Shown: positions 42,558 to 54,375, counted from the first letter of the stretch. The stretch is 64,000 bases of DNA from Pollenia angustigena (GCA_930367215.1 OV884058.1:174202478-174266477), one strand, 5' to 3'. A program made the numbers and translations. Notes: generated by a model from the sequence alone, not told the origin.

Positions 42558-42843
42558 ACTAGCTGACTTGGCAAACGTTATTTTGCCATATAATATTTTT
42601 CTTTCAATGTCTGTCTGCATGCCAACTTTTAAGAAAACCGGTTGATTGGTTAAGAAGATATAGGGATGGGGAGCCCTATTTCCTATTTTCTGTCAGATGT
42701 TACAGTGTCTGCATGCCACATTTTAAGATAATCTGTTGATTAGTTAAGAAGATATAGTAGGGAGGGGGAGCTTTTACCCGTTTCGGAGGAGTTCAATTAC
42801 AAACACCGTGACACGAGTATTTTATATATACATATGTATATAT
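42558..42843 (+). mobile_element. ACTAGCTGAC-headed repeat with two ~99-bp units
   Basis: Head ACTAGCTGACTTGGCAAACG followed by TTATTTTGCC. TGTCTGCATGCCA at 42609 and about 42708 marks two tandem units, each with TTAAGAAGATATAG. Tail GTTTCGGAGGAGTTCAATTA and ACACGAGTATTTTATATATA. Same general design as 19088-20919 and 61579-62280. Confidence 0.65.
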
Positions 42844-43394
42844 TATGTGTTAAATATTTTTTCCGGAAAAAATTATATTATTTTCTAATCAGTCTCAACT
42901 AATCTTTTCTAATTATAATTTATCTAAAAATTCTCTTGTTTTATTAAATTATACAAATCTTAATTTTTCTGTATTCAACAAACACATTTTGCCAATCATC
43001 TTTTTTCTGATACTTTTGTTTATCATGACCACAACTTTTTTTCTTTGTTTTGTGCTATCAATTCATAAAAAGTATTTTTTTAAATAAATAATTCATGCTA
43101 AATGTTTACTTTGGTTTTATCATTTATCTGGAAATAATTTAAAAAAGCACACAAAAAAGAGATAAAACTAAAACCCAAATTCTTTCAATGAAGATGTGAT
43201 AAAAATTATGTTTTGTTGATAAATTTATATTTGTGGCAGAAATTAAAAAACAATATTTAAACTTTATTTTGGCAAAACTAAAAACTTTTGTCAAAAATGT
43301 ACATCTAAAATTAAATTTTTTTAAAAAAATCACTATAACTGTAAATAGAACTATTGCACTATGTTATACAATTTCCTTTTTTTTAATAAATTCT
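42844..43394. other. A+T-rich DNA, no gene
   Basis: Nothing recognised; small frames on both strands overlap. Confidence 0.4.
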
Positions 43395-43600
43395 AAGGCG
43401 AATTCATTACAGGTAATCTCGGTACTTCAACAAGTACAACTCCTCCAAAAATCACAAGCAATTTGTTTTTGTAAAATCATTGTACCTATAATGTCAAAAA
43501 GAGAAACATATATGACAAACAAAATTCTGCCATCCGACAATTAAAAAGCTAAAACAAAAGTTATCAGGGCTGTTAACTTTACCTGTAATGAATTCGCCTT
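43395..43600. mobile_element. MITE, 206 bp, perfect 22-bp ends
   Basis: AAGGCGAATTCATTACAGGT (continuing AA) and its exact inverse at the right end. Start AGGC and size recall the PIF-type MITEs of this window, but the flanking triplets (CTA, TGA) are not identical. Confidence 0.8.
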
Positions 43601-43920
43601 GATAAATACGTATGTGTACAACCTACTAATACTATAAATGTGAAAGCTTGTATTTTTGGATTTTTATAATCTAATAATAAATATGCGGTTTTCATAATGT
43701 AGTAAACGTACTGAAATTTACAGCACCGCAACATTGAAATGTATTAAAATTTTATTTACTGTGCTCTGGTTGATAAATCATACAAAAATCTGTAGTAAGC
43801 ACGTCTGTTAAATCTACCAAAACAAAACAGTTGACGAATCTCTATATCTATCTTTCTTTGACACAGCAGGTTCATTAATTTACAATACGTACGGAAAAGT
43901 CTCTCCAGTTTTGAAATATA

Positions 43921-44660
43921 CACTGATATAAAAATGCATCTTCATATTGATGATGCCCTTACATCAGAATTGTGACATCAATGTTAATACAAATGGCATC
44001 AATGATGCAAAAAGTAACATCAATCCAACGACAAAGGTCTTCGTACAATTTTGTAATTTTTTACGTGTCATCTATTTTATGACTATAGTGACATCAATTC
44101 AATGCCACATTTTGTATATTATTAACATTATTTTCATGATTACAATGTATTATAATTATAAGAAGCAAAAATTCATATATTCTATTTTTTTTTTTTAATT
44201 ATTCAGTTAAATACATCAAATTTTTAAAAAGAATTATTACGAAAACCATATGGGGCATTGGCTGGTGTCTTATTATTGAGAGTTCTACTGTAAACAAATG
44301 TCGTAATTCAACAAACGTGAAACAAACATATGTAACGGGTAAGAAATTAATCATATTCTCTCACTTAAGTCAATTCCAATGACTTTGACTTAATGACAAA
44401 CCGTCATTAAATTGATGCTTATGTGTCCTTTATCCGATGTTACTGCGTCATCGCACTGAGGACATGTTTGTCATATCTGTGATGCCGATGTGTCATCTCA
44501 TTGATGACATAATTTCATTTTGACCCTGATGACACTTTGGCCAAGTGATGTTAAGGTTGACATCACCATGATGAAAAGTGTCATGGGGTCAAAAACGAAG
44601 ACACTTGTCATAGTACTGATGTCAAAATACATCAGCGTTATGACGCCTTTTCTATCAGTG
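43921..44660. mobile_element. TA-flanked MITE, 740 bp, rich in TGACATCA-like motifs
   Basis: Ends CACTGATATAAAAATGCATC and, inversely, CACTGATAGAAAAGGCGTCA, with TA directly on both sides: a Tc1/mariner-type non-autonomous element. More than two dozen GATGACA, TGACATCA and TGATGTCA-like words fill the two halves, mostly in opposite orientation on the two sides. The 83- and 96-codon frames are shadows of this composition. Confidence 0.8.
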
Positions 44661-45085
44661 TAAAAACGTTCTAAATAAAACAGAGTTGTATACCTGACAT
44701 AAAGGGTAAATACCGCGGTTATTTTTTTACCATTGTATGTTTTTGGTGGTAGTTTACCCACTAAAGTTGTAGCAATTCGTGCAAACAAAAAATTTTAGTT
44801 TAGGATCGCAAAAACATTTTAAAAAACTGTGTTAATAAAAAGTAGCAACAGTACGAATGTTAACCCTTTTTGCACCTTAAAGTTAAAATTTTTCAAAACT
44901 ACATATACATTCATTAATATGTATTTATTTATTTATACATTAAAATAAATAAACCTTTCAGATTTAAAAGTCTAAATGGCGGTTATTAAAAGCACCCGAA
45001 ATATCAATTTTAACCCAATTTTACTGTAAAAAAAAAATCGGTTCCAGTGTTGTCCATGCGCTAACATTGGGCCAGATTGAAATAT

Positions 45086-45460
45086 AAAGATGGTACTTTT
45101 TAAGAGGGAAATCGGGGAAAGGTTGGCACTTTGGCATTTTTTCTCTTTCTTATAATTTGGTATTCAGATTGCATATGGTCAGGATTAAAATGTATGGTAC
45201 TTTTTAAGGGACTAAATTGGTACTTTTTAAGGGGTAAAAATGGGATGAAATTAGTACTCTTTCTCTTTTCAATAAATTTTATATACATACAGATTACAGC
45301 CTATACTTTCAAATAGTGTACTTTCTGGGGGCCTCAAATGAGTAAAATCTGGTTCTATTGGTACTCCCTGAACTTTGGTACTTTTTCTCTTTTCGAAAAA
45401 TTTGGTATAGAGATATCATATGGCCCAGATATAAATAAAAGGTACTTTTTATGATGTGGA
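45086..45460. repeat. degenerate tandem repeat with GGTACTTTTTAAGGG motifs
   Basis: GGTACTTTTTAAG recurs near 45090, 45195, 45220 and 45440. AATTTGGTATTCAGATTGCA (45157) matches AATTTGGTATAGAGATATCA (about 45398). Three units of roughly 110-130 bp can be drawn. Confidence 0.5.
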
Positions 45461-45499
45461 AAAAATGGAAAAAATGTAAAAATTCTGTGTACATACCGT

Positions 45500-46095
45500 A
45501 CACGACATGTTTTTGTCATTCGACATGTCAAAATTCCCACTGCAAAATACATACATGGCGTGTGTTACTTTTAAACTTTGCTTCTGTAAAAGTCAGATGT
45601 AAAGTCATCTGGCAAAATTTCAATTAGAGCGTGCTCTATTTTCTTCTGTCAGATGGCATCAGAAATCTTTGCCGAGAAGAAACCGGCAGCGGCGTCCACT
45701 ATTGACGGAATCATTAGCCGGCTGAAGTTAATATTTTACAATACCGAGATATGCATGCATTATCCCACTATTGAATAGAATTTATGTAAATATATATATT
45801 AAAACCGTTTCATTATAACATTCTAAATTGGTATCTTTGAATTTAAAGAAAAATATGTTAAGATGGCTAAATTATTTAACGGCGTAAATACAAATTTTCG
45901 TGGCGGCATTTGTATTTTGGTTTTTGTAACAACAATGGGGAAAAAACAGAGACAATGTCAGAAGCAAATTACATGTACATTTGTGACCAAATATTATAAA
46001 CCTTCTGTAAAACAGCCATTTTGACAGGCATGCACAATTACATGTGACTTGAAAAGTTGACAAGTCAGATGTAAAAAACATGTCGTCTACATGCC
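45500..46095. mobile_element. possible MITE with ACGACATGTTTTT ends
   Basis: ACACGACATGTTTTT near 45500 and, inversely, AGACGACATGTTTTTTAC near 46075-46092. Both halves carry TCAGATGTAAA motifs. No duplication found; boundaries approximate. Confidence 0.35.
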
Positions 46096-46689
46096 CCTTA
46101 ATGTTGAAAAACTTAAAATTTTCTTTCCAATTTTTTTTCAATTTAAGTTAAAGAACAACAATAATATTGTAATATTCTTTGGTTTTAGATATCAAAAGTA
46201 TACACCAGACAGATTTTATTTAATCAGAATGAAATTAATTTAAAGTTTTTTTTTAATCTCTTTAAACTTGTCCAATTTTAAAATTCTTATCTAACAGATT
46301 TGTGTTTTATTTTTCTTTTTTGTTGAACATGCAGTTTAGCGCAACATGAATGTTTAAACAGAACAAATTAATGGAACTGGCAAACATATTTTAGCATGTA
46401 GCATTTTAAAACACAACGAGAAAGTTTAAATTATTTCCAAAATGTTTGACTAAAATATCTTATAAGTTTTATAAGATTATCGTCTAAATATTTTATAAAC
46501 AAAAAGGAACTCGTTAGACAAATATCTATAGAATATGCGTATAATGAAATACAAATGACGATGATGCTCCTATAAACGTTTTAACCCAACGAACTGTTTT
46601 GTAGCTAACTACTAAAAGTTGTTTAAAAAAGTCTTAAAAAAATATTTCTAAAAACTGATAAAACTTTAAAAACCCATAAAAAATGATTA
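46096..46689. other. A+T-rich DNA, no gene
   Basis: Nothing recognised here. Confidence 0.4.
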
Positions 46690-47060
46690 AAAACAAGTAA
46701 GAAAATATAGTCGTATATAGTAAAAGTATTAATATTATAAAAATATGTTAGAGTTTCGGGAAGGCAGCAATTGCTGCCTATCTATCTATTTTTTAATTTC
46801 ATTAAAATCGGTTTGATAGTTTCTGAGAAGCAGAAATTATCTCCCCTCGTGGTCCTACGGTTCGGCCCATTTTCAAATGATCCTTGTACCAATAAGAGCC
46901 TATATAGCCTGACAGCCAGCTAGACGGACATCGTTAAATCGACTCAGAAAGTGATTCGTAAACTATAAGGCTTTGGACCCATATTTTAAGGTGTTACACA
47001 CATCATTACAAATGCATAATAGCATAATACCCTCTCCACTATTGTGATGCGGGTATAAAA
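46690..47060 (+). mobile_element. dispersed fly repeat, copy C (internally shortened)
   Basis: AAACAAGTAAGAAAATATAG at the left and CCACTATTGTGATGCGGGTA at the right, with the interior AAAATCGGTTTGATAGTTTC and TCGACTCAGAAAGTGATTC shared with copies A and B. Only one or two internal units remain. Confidence 0.7.
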
Positions 47061-47179
47061 AATATATTTTTAAAACGGTATCATTTAAAAAATATTCCCT
47101 TTTAATTGTTAAAATTAAAAATGAAATACTTCTGGTTTTGGCCATATAGTTCGAGAAAAAAAATATGAACTTATTCTTT

Positions 47180-47314
47180 AAAGCTAAATCAAAGAAAGGC
47201 GAGAAAGGCCGAAACATAGTACTGGCTACGCAACATCAGAAACTGGAATGGAAGGAGATTATTTAGAAATCGAAGAGGCATCGGATAAAGAAAAATTTGC
47301 AACATTTATACAGA
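47180..47314 (+). pseudogene. coding-like segment cut by a hAT MITE
   Basis: Open from a TAA near 47178 through about 45 codons up to the MITE. Composition is acidic and balanced (SETGMEGDYLEIEEASDKE), in contrast with the surroundings, but no family is recognised and there is no upstream coding continuation. After the MITE the frame meets a stop within a few codons. It could be an exon remnant or part of an old element. Confidence 0.3.
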
Positions 47315-47857
47315 CAAGGTTGTCAGATATTTTTGATCTCCATCGCCAAACCGAATGTCAGAAATCGCCAAACGTCAATTTTGTTAAGTTTTCGTAACAT
47401 TTTTTTTAAATTTAATTTTGCATACAAAAAAAGCTAGTACATATAATAATTTCAGTCAAAAATAGCTAAAAAACTTGGAAAAATACAAAAAAGTCGGCGA
47501 AGGAAAATTTTGTTTAGTTTCTGTCTCTTTTTCATTCAGCAAAAAAAAAAACTAAAATTATGTACACAAATCTATAAGATCGTACACTTAAGCCGCATTG
47601 ATCTCATTTCTAGTCTTTTGACTTGCATTCATACTATTAGAATTAAATAGTGACTGAATATACAACTCACTTAAAATGATAACAAAACAAAAATCATGTG
47701 AAAAAAAGTTGCCAGATTTTTTTAAATTAGTAATGATAACAAAAATGACGAACTGTTAAACAAATTAAATAATATAACTGATAAAATTAGCCAAGTAAAT
47801 CGCCAATTGTATCAAAAATCGCGAAACGGAAAATCCCACCGCCATATCTCAGCCCTG
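47315..47857. mobile_element. hAT MITE, 543 bp
   Basis: Left CAAGGTTGTCAGATATTTTT, right inversely CAGGGCTGAGATATGG, with an exact 8-bp duplication TATACAGA at 47307-47314 and 47858-47865. The subterminal parts contain CGCCAAAC and inverse CGCCAATT words. Confidence 0.85.
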
Positions 47858-47912
47858 TATACAGAACCTAACATAAATCGTGATTCGCTTACATCCTGAA
47901 AATCTAGACTCT

Positions 47913-47966
47913 AGTTCTAATTATCTCTCTCTAGATTCTAGATTCTAGAGAGAGATAATTAGAACT
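47913..47966. repeat. perfect 23-bp stem, 8-base loop
   Basis: AGTTCTAATTATCTCTCTCT (to 47935) pairs exactly with 47944-47966; the loop is TTCTAGAT. The 54-nt palindrome is immediately right of the hAT MITE. Confidence 0.85.
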
Positions 47967-48041
47967 AACCTAAACTGAAAAGAAAAATCAATCCATTCGC
48001 ACTTAATTAAACCGACGCGGTGTCGAAAGTACGATAAGTAA

Positions 48042-48200
48042 AGGCCCAATTAGATGTGACATAACCATAATGCCGCAGCCGTAACGGCGAATTGAGTAAC
48101 CAAAATTGAATTGGTTTGTATAGTTGTTTATGTCGTTTTGGTAAAACAGTGGCTATGGTAATACAGTTATTGTATGGTTATGTCACTTCTAATTGGACCT
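48042..48200. mobile_element. PIF/Harbinger-type MITE, 159 bp
   Basis: Ends AGGCCCAATTAGATGTGACA and inversely AGGTCCAATTAGAAGTGACA, continuing TAACCATA. TAA on both sides (48039-48041, 48201-48203). Confidence 0.85.
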
Positions 48201-49186
48201 TAAAGATTTTCTTTAATTTAGAAGAAAGTGCTTCATTCAAGTACAGATTATTCTAATGCCCAGTACTTAAAAGAATCCAAAAACGGTACTGACTTAAGTA
48301 AAAGTGAGGTAAAAGTTATTCTCAAACTGTGCTTGATTAAAGAATTTCTTAGTTGTTTTTTTTTCCAATATATATCTCTACTGCATATGGGAGTCCCCTT
48401 AAGGAATGGAGATAGCGCGTAGGTATGTTAGAAATAAATGATTGAGATGAAAAGTAAAGTGGGGTTGGTCATACATTTGAACCATCTAGGGGCTCATATT
48501 AAAAAAAAAGTTTTACTTTTCTTAAAGGAAATGTTATTGCGGAATTTCGGATTTTTAAGTAATTTTAATAAACTAAACCGTTTTGAGTTACGCGAATATA
48601 TGTTGTGCAACCTCCTCTATTTTCGAAATAACGGTATGTATATCTCGAAAACAAGAGCTAACCCAAAAAAAAAAAAACGGTGGGCACCATTGGATTCAAC
48701 GTACCCGAATTATGCTAAAACGCCATGTGCCCGGCTTATCTAAAAAAAGTGTCAATTTCGAGCACAGTGTAATCATATAACAAAAAACTAAGAACATTAT
48801 ATTTCTGCAAATGTTTTCGTAACACCGATAAGTGCAAAATATGAATAATTAAATTACATTAAAAAACCTTTTTGTTTGATGTTCTTTAAACACATAAAAT
48901 GTGTTGCTTGGTGCTTAAAGGGCCAAAGTTCTGTTTTGAGTTAATCGTTGCATTAGGTGTTTTCTCTTAACATCTTTTTTTTTTCTTTTTTGATGAAACA
49001 GCCAATGTTTTTAGCCCAGAACAGCTTCATAAGGGTTTTGCTAGCAAACTTATGTAAGAACTCTTATATAAAAACAATTTAATTTAAATTTTCTCAAAAG
49101 TAAATATTTTGACATTGGCCCTTTTAGCACCAACCCAGAGATATGTTCGCTAAGAGTATTAAATAAAAATATTTTGAGTTGAATGA
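48201..49186. other. no gene recognised
   Basis: Frames of 64, 101 and 65 codons overlap in different phases and lack motifs. Confidence 0.4.
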
Positions 49187-49194
49187 ATATACAT

Positions 49195-50331
49195 TAGTGC
49201 TGGGAAACTATCGATAGTAGTCTATCGCGCTGAATTACAGCATTGAATACAAACAACAAGAATGGCAAGTGGTATGGATTGCTTAAGGCCAGTTTACACG
49301 GTAATACAATGTATTACGACTTTATAGAATCAAAATATTATGAAATTCTCTCCGTGTTTAAAAGAAAAAAATAAAAGTCTGTTGAGAGTATACTTTATGT
49401 TTACACGGATGGTATAAGTAAAATCAAAAATAATAACAAAAAAGCAGATGGTTGCAGTTTTACAATTTTTACAAAAACAACATGAAAATTTCCTGAGTTG
49501 ATTTTAGTTGTTTTTGTAATTGTATAAAAATACTACCACCTTCAATATACTCCGTTAAAATGCACCTCTGGTGTGATGAAAAAACATAAGTGTCTTGAGT
49601 TTTTAGGAGAGAGGGGAAAGGAAATGGCATTCTCTTTTCCCTTTTCTCCTAAAAGATCAAGACTTGAAGAGTCAAACTTGACGTGTGTGAACCAGCACTA
49701 AGTTTCTAAAATGGTTTAGAAAAATACCATTTACCGACCGCTTGTCAGATTTTGTATTCGTATTTTCTCTTACTCAATGCTTTTTTTTTGCTTTTACATG
49801 ATATGATTTCTCTCATTCTACATTATGTCGTAATACAATGTATTACCGTGTAAACTGGCCTTTAGCAGTGCTTTTTACTTTTAATTAAAGGCCTTTAAGT
49901 AGAAATTTGTACATGTTTATATATATAAAGGGACTGAAATGTCAAATATTTTTGTGATGTTGTAAAAAAAATGCAAATCCAAATGCAATTGCAAGCATAG
50001 GACAAAACAAAGAACGACCATTAGAGTATAAATCCGCTAGATTGATTACCTTTTTGGGTTTAGAATTAATAAAATTTTTTAAAGTTGTAATGGAATATCT
50101 TATAGTCCTTGTTACTTCGCTTCCTTCAGAAAGGTACTTATCAATTTTTAAAAAACTGCCATCTAAAATAACGTGCGTATATACATACGTCTCATACATT
50201 CAATAAAGTGATGAAAACAACGGACTGTAGCCTTATAAAAAAATAATTAAAGTTTTCCTGCACAAGAACAAACATTCAGTCGATAGTAATAATAATAGAT
50301 AGTGGAAAATATCGATAGTATCCCAGCACTA
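49195..50331. mobile_element. hAT element, 1137 bp, with a nested PIF-type MITE
   Basis: Ends TAGTGCTGGGAAACTATCGA and inversely TAGTGCTGGGATACTATCGA, flanked by the exact 8-bp duplication ATATACAT (49187-49194, 50332-50339). Without the nested 576-bp insertion the element is about 560 bp. The 85-codon minus-strand frame at 49942-50199 lies within; no hAT transposase motif is visible in it, so it is not called as a gene. Confidence 0.9.
49286..49861. mobile_element. PIF/Harbinger-type MITE, 576 bp, nested in the hAT element
   Basis: Ends AGGCCAGTTTACACGGTAAT and inverse, continuing ACAATGTATTACGAC with one mismatch (about 35 bp). TTA on both sides (49283-49285, 49862-49864). An internal imperfect inverted pair, TTTTTAGGAGAGAGG near 49600 and CCCTTTTCTCCTAAAAG near 49638, adds a second hairpin. 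Confidence 0.88.
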
Positions 50332-50372
50332 ATATACATACATATATGTACTATTTTATTCAAAATTAATTT

Positions 50373-50496
50373 GCAGCCGTATTCATAAAAAATGCAATAA
50401 TTTTGGTTAAAATTGTATTTTAAGACAAAAATTTCCATTTAAATTTTTCTTAAAACATATTTAAATTTTAAATAAATTGTTTATGAATACTGCTCT
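50373..50496. mobile_element. short MITE with GTATTCATAAA ends
   Basis: GCAGCCGTATTCATAAAAAA at 50373 and, inversely, GCAGTATTCATAAACAATTT near 50476-50494. Same terminal style as 59726-59975. Confidence 0.55.
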
Positions 50497-50513
50497 TATC
50501 TGCTATTTATAAA

Positions 50514-50576
50514 TGACAGGCGATGGACTGATTGCTTTTCATATAAATATTTCTACACAATCAATCGCCTGTCAAT
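50514..50576. repeat. small inverted repeat TGACAGGCGAT
   Basis: TGACAGGCGAT at 50515 and its near complement AATCGCCTGTCA at about 50565-50576, with TGATTG next to each. Confidence 0.55.
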
Positions 50577-50763
50577 TGGAAACAGCACATTAATGATTTA
50601 ATTAAAAACCTTTGCGTACGGTAATTTCGTCTCAAAATCGGTAATTTTTAGAGGGCCGTAAGGTAATGAAATAATAAAAGTTAACATCACTGTCAACCAG
50701 TCAGTGATATCAAAAATGTAAATTCTGGTTGTATTGCTTTATATTAGTATAAGTGAATAAAGA

Positions 50764-51138
50764 CCCTGCAAATAATAGGACCAGTCCAAACACGCGTGTA
50801 AAGAGTAGTCCACAAGGGACCAGGACTAGTCCAAAACTAACCCAAACGTATGAAAAAAACCTGGTCTATTTAACATTACGATGTCCTAGGAGAGGACCAT
50901 ATAACCCACCTTTGGACCACTAAGGAGTAGTTTTAAAACTACTCCATGGTACACTCAAAAGGATTAGTTTTGAAGTCGTTTAAAAACGAAAGCATGTCGT
51001 TAAAAAACGAAGACATGTCGTCTCACTACAAACACTTTTTAACAATGGCATGGTCCATGCTTTCATTACATCGGAGCAGTCCATGGTAGTAGTCCATTAC
51101 ATCAAAATGGACCAGGTGGTCCAATTTTATTTGCAGGG
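50764..51138. mobile_element. 375-bp MITE, copy 2 (termini CCCTGCAAATAA)
   Basis: Same length and ends as 2161-2535, including the 22-bp GGAGTAGTTTT palindrome. GA stands on both sides (50762-50763, 51139-51140), so the duplication is two bases and not restricted to TA. No coding. Confidence 0.85.
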
Positions 51139-52377
51139 GAGACAAGAATTCTTAATAAAAATATAAAAAAATACGTAAGCATCCGCCCCATGTGCACTTT
51201 AAACACACGCGTATGCATGCAGATAAGTTGTACTTTTGTACTTGCATGTTTTAGTACGACTCGTACTAAGAGTACATAAAAAAAACTTCAACTTAAAACG
51301 ATTTTTTTCATTTTTTGTTAAAGTGATAAACTAATTTATCAGCAGTCTAATTAATTGAATCATTAATTTATTGCACCGCCTTAAGTAAAGCTTCTAAAAA
51401 AAATCTTTTTTAAAAACTGCATTTAAGAAAGTAATTTGTATAAAATGTGCTTAAAAAAGTATCTTTCTAAAAAAGTACCTTCAAAAATTTCTCTTTTATA
51501 AAGTTTTTTTTAAAATTTGCTACAATTAATCACTGAGTTATGGCAACTATCCTTTCAAAACTGCATGCAACATATTTTAATAGTGATTTCATTAAAACCA
51601 CACACAAACAACATCACACACTCTTTATGCTCCTTTTCTTCTAAAATCGAGCAAGTTTTCAGATGCATGTTACACGCTAAAAAAAATCCCTTTTAACTTT
51701 TCGTAATTTTATTCTTAGTTAATTGTCATTTTACTAAACATTATTTATTTTTGTTGGTTAAGATTTTGATTTTTGATAGTTTTCACAGAACCATAATAAA
51801 TTTTGTCGACAGCATTCCATCATTATGGTAAGCAAAATACACTGGTAAGCAAAATAAGTTTTTATTATAAGGTATAGCATATATACATACATATGTTTTA
51901 ACTTGTATTTAGTCTTTGGAATAAGAATTAGATTCCGAAAAAAAAACAGGCTGGTACATGGAAAAAAAGCATTTTAATTAGTTTTGAAATAAATAAAAAA
52001 TAAAGTTTTCTTTAGTTCAAGTTTGGTTTTTTGAATTCAGTTTACCTCTCATCAACTTGTACGGATGTGTGTATTAAATGTAACCGAATTTGAAGAACAC
52101 CATTTCAGATTGTAATTTTTAAAAAGCAGGATTTATGCATTGTAATTTGTTATTTCTATAACAAAAGTTTGTCATAATTCTAGAAGTTTGTTATAATTCT
52201 AAAGCCAAAAAAAACCTATGTACCAAAGAAAAAAATCTTTGTTACTCCCATTAGCACAAATTTAAGAATCTTTGAAAGGAATATCAATTTAAATTTTAGA
52301 GTCGTTCCGATTTTTAATTCTACATCACCATCGAAGGCCGGAGGCAATTATGCGCTTGTGCATTAATATAATCAGTA
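51139..52377. other. A+T-rich DNA, no gene; AGTATCTTTCT-type units near 51395-51500
   Basis: A few diverged minisatellite-type units (AAAAAGTATCTTTCTAAAA) are present; otherwise nothing. Confidence 0.4.
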
Positions 52378-52379
52378 CA

Positions 52380-53175
52380 GAAATTCTGTAACTTTTCAAC
52401 AACAAAAAAGTGTCGTTAGCAGTCAAAATTCATTAGCTAACGATAATTGTCGTTAAACTTTAATCTGTAATAAAATTTTAACAATTTTTATCGGCAAACA
52501 AGGTAGCTAACGACACAAAAAAAATCTTGTTAAATAATAAATATAATATATGTACTTGTTAACAGATTAAAAATATAGAATAAAGAAGCCAATTTTTAAC
52601 ACACAAAAAGTAACATTACAGTATTTTGGCGATCATGTTTCCGCCAAAAAGAGTATGGGTGTGAGGTTAAGATTCACATAAGAGATTTTTGTGCCAAATA
52701 TTATCTAAAAAAAATATTTAGTACTTACTATAACTATTATTACTACTATGAGATCCCATGCTATCAGGGGTGTTCTGGAAATCGAAAACGCAAAACGCTA
52801 AAATTTGGAAGTGGGTTTTAATACACTTTTAATCTAATTTGTATAATTTTTGTTATAAAATTCTGTTTAATAGAGAAGTATTTCTATAACATTTGTCATA
52901 AAATTCTTTTATTACAGAAATTTTATCTAAAAACGAGGTTTAAAATTCTTGCGTTTTCGATTTCCAGAACAGCCCTGTATTATTAAGGTAACTTATTATT
53001 AGTTTATTCGTATGGGAGCTATGGTCAAATATGGACCGATTCTAATACAATGTGTGCTGCTGATTTATTTATGTAGGTTACAACAAAATATTTTTGGACC
53101 TAACCCAAATAAATTTCTACAGAGATTTCTCGTTATTTAACGATATCGTTAGTTAAATTCAAAAAGTTACAGAAT
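52380..53175. mobile_element. MITE-like region with TTCTGTAACTTTT ends and a nested MITE
   Basis: AATTCTGTAACTTTTCAAC at about 52383 and inversely AATTCTGTAACTTTTTGAAT near 53155-53174. The left half carries TCGTTAGC/GCTAACGA words. A fragment of the dispersed repeat (GAGGTTAAGATTCACATAAG near 52662) and the MITE at 52765-52977 lie inside. Confidence 0.45.
52765..52977. mobile_element. MITE, 213 bp, CAGGG ends
   Basis: Left CAGGGGTGTTCTGGAAATCG and inversely CAGGGCTGTTCTGGAAATCG, continuing AAAACGCAA. TAT on both sides (three bases; could be chance). Confidence 0.8.
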
Positions 53176-54375
53176 TGAGGCATAGGTCGGTCATTCATAT
53201 CGAACGATTTCACAGTGTGATGAATCAATATTATCGTATAATTCGTATTTGACCTAACTAACACAGCCATTTAAATTTATAAAAAATAAAAACAATAAAA
53301 TTTCATAATTAATAAATAACTAGCTAACTAATTTCACTATAATTTTATATTTAACACACACACTACTCTATTCCTTCTTTGTTCATTCATTTTCGTTCAC
53401 AATCTGTGACGTCACGTTCAAAAATACCACCAAATTTTTTTTTCGTGTCAACTTGAATGAAGAAAATACGCTTAAAAATTTTTTTTTATACCAGGCGCAC
53501 AGAACTTGCAAAATTCTAGCAAGTAACTTTTCTAATTTTTAAATTGTACAGCATACTTTAAGGTGCTGCCATGTATTGGAGGCAGCCTGTTTTTAAAAAC
53601 TATAATAGGGTGACTCGCATACTTGCTTAACGTACCGCCTAAAAGTATGTGAATAAATTTTGTGGTATAAAAAACTTTTTTTATAAAAATCTTACTCTTT
53701 GTTTTTTAACGTTTCTGTTCGCCTGGTATTTAGCGCACGTTTTATAAATTTTGACAAAATTGAGTACGGACGAATTTTTTTTTTTTTTTTCTTTCATCAC
53801 TGACTGTTTCTTTTTTTTTTTTTGTTAGATGGAAGGAAGAAAAAAACCTAGAAGATAGATAGATATAGATAGATAAATAAATAAAATACAAAAATAAATA
53901 ATAAAAAATGCTGTTCAAAATTAAGTTAATTAATAAAAAATTATCCGAGTTTAAACAACAACAACTTTTGTTTGGCTTTTATTAAAATTATTTTATTTAA
54001 TTTATTTATTATTAAAAAAATTAAAACTAAGAAATAACAATTTTTTAATCAAAATAACAAGTTGAGAAAAAAGAAATAAATAATGTGAAGTTTTTTTTAG
54101 CTAAAATGCAAAAAGACGTAACTAACACAAAATTCAAAATAAACTTTGTGATTGATTATTATAAATGCCATTTAACGACATGTCTTGACAAAATTTTACA
54201 ATTCTACGATAAAAAATAATAAAACGACGTAATTACGCGTTTTTTTTTCTAGCAAAATATGATAAAATGGGTTTCATTGAAAATTGTTTGAAGAATTCCA
54301 TTGCATGCATGTTTTTCTGAGATGTTTATAGTTTTCATTTTACGCCTTTTTGCATTTTAGCTAACAATATGTAAA
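53176..54375. other. A+T-rich DNA, no gene
   Basis: Long A/T homopolymers near 53776-53822. Nothing recognised. Confidence 0.45.
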
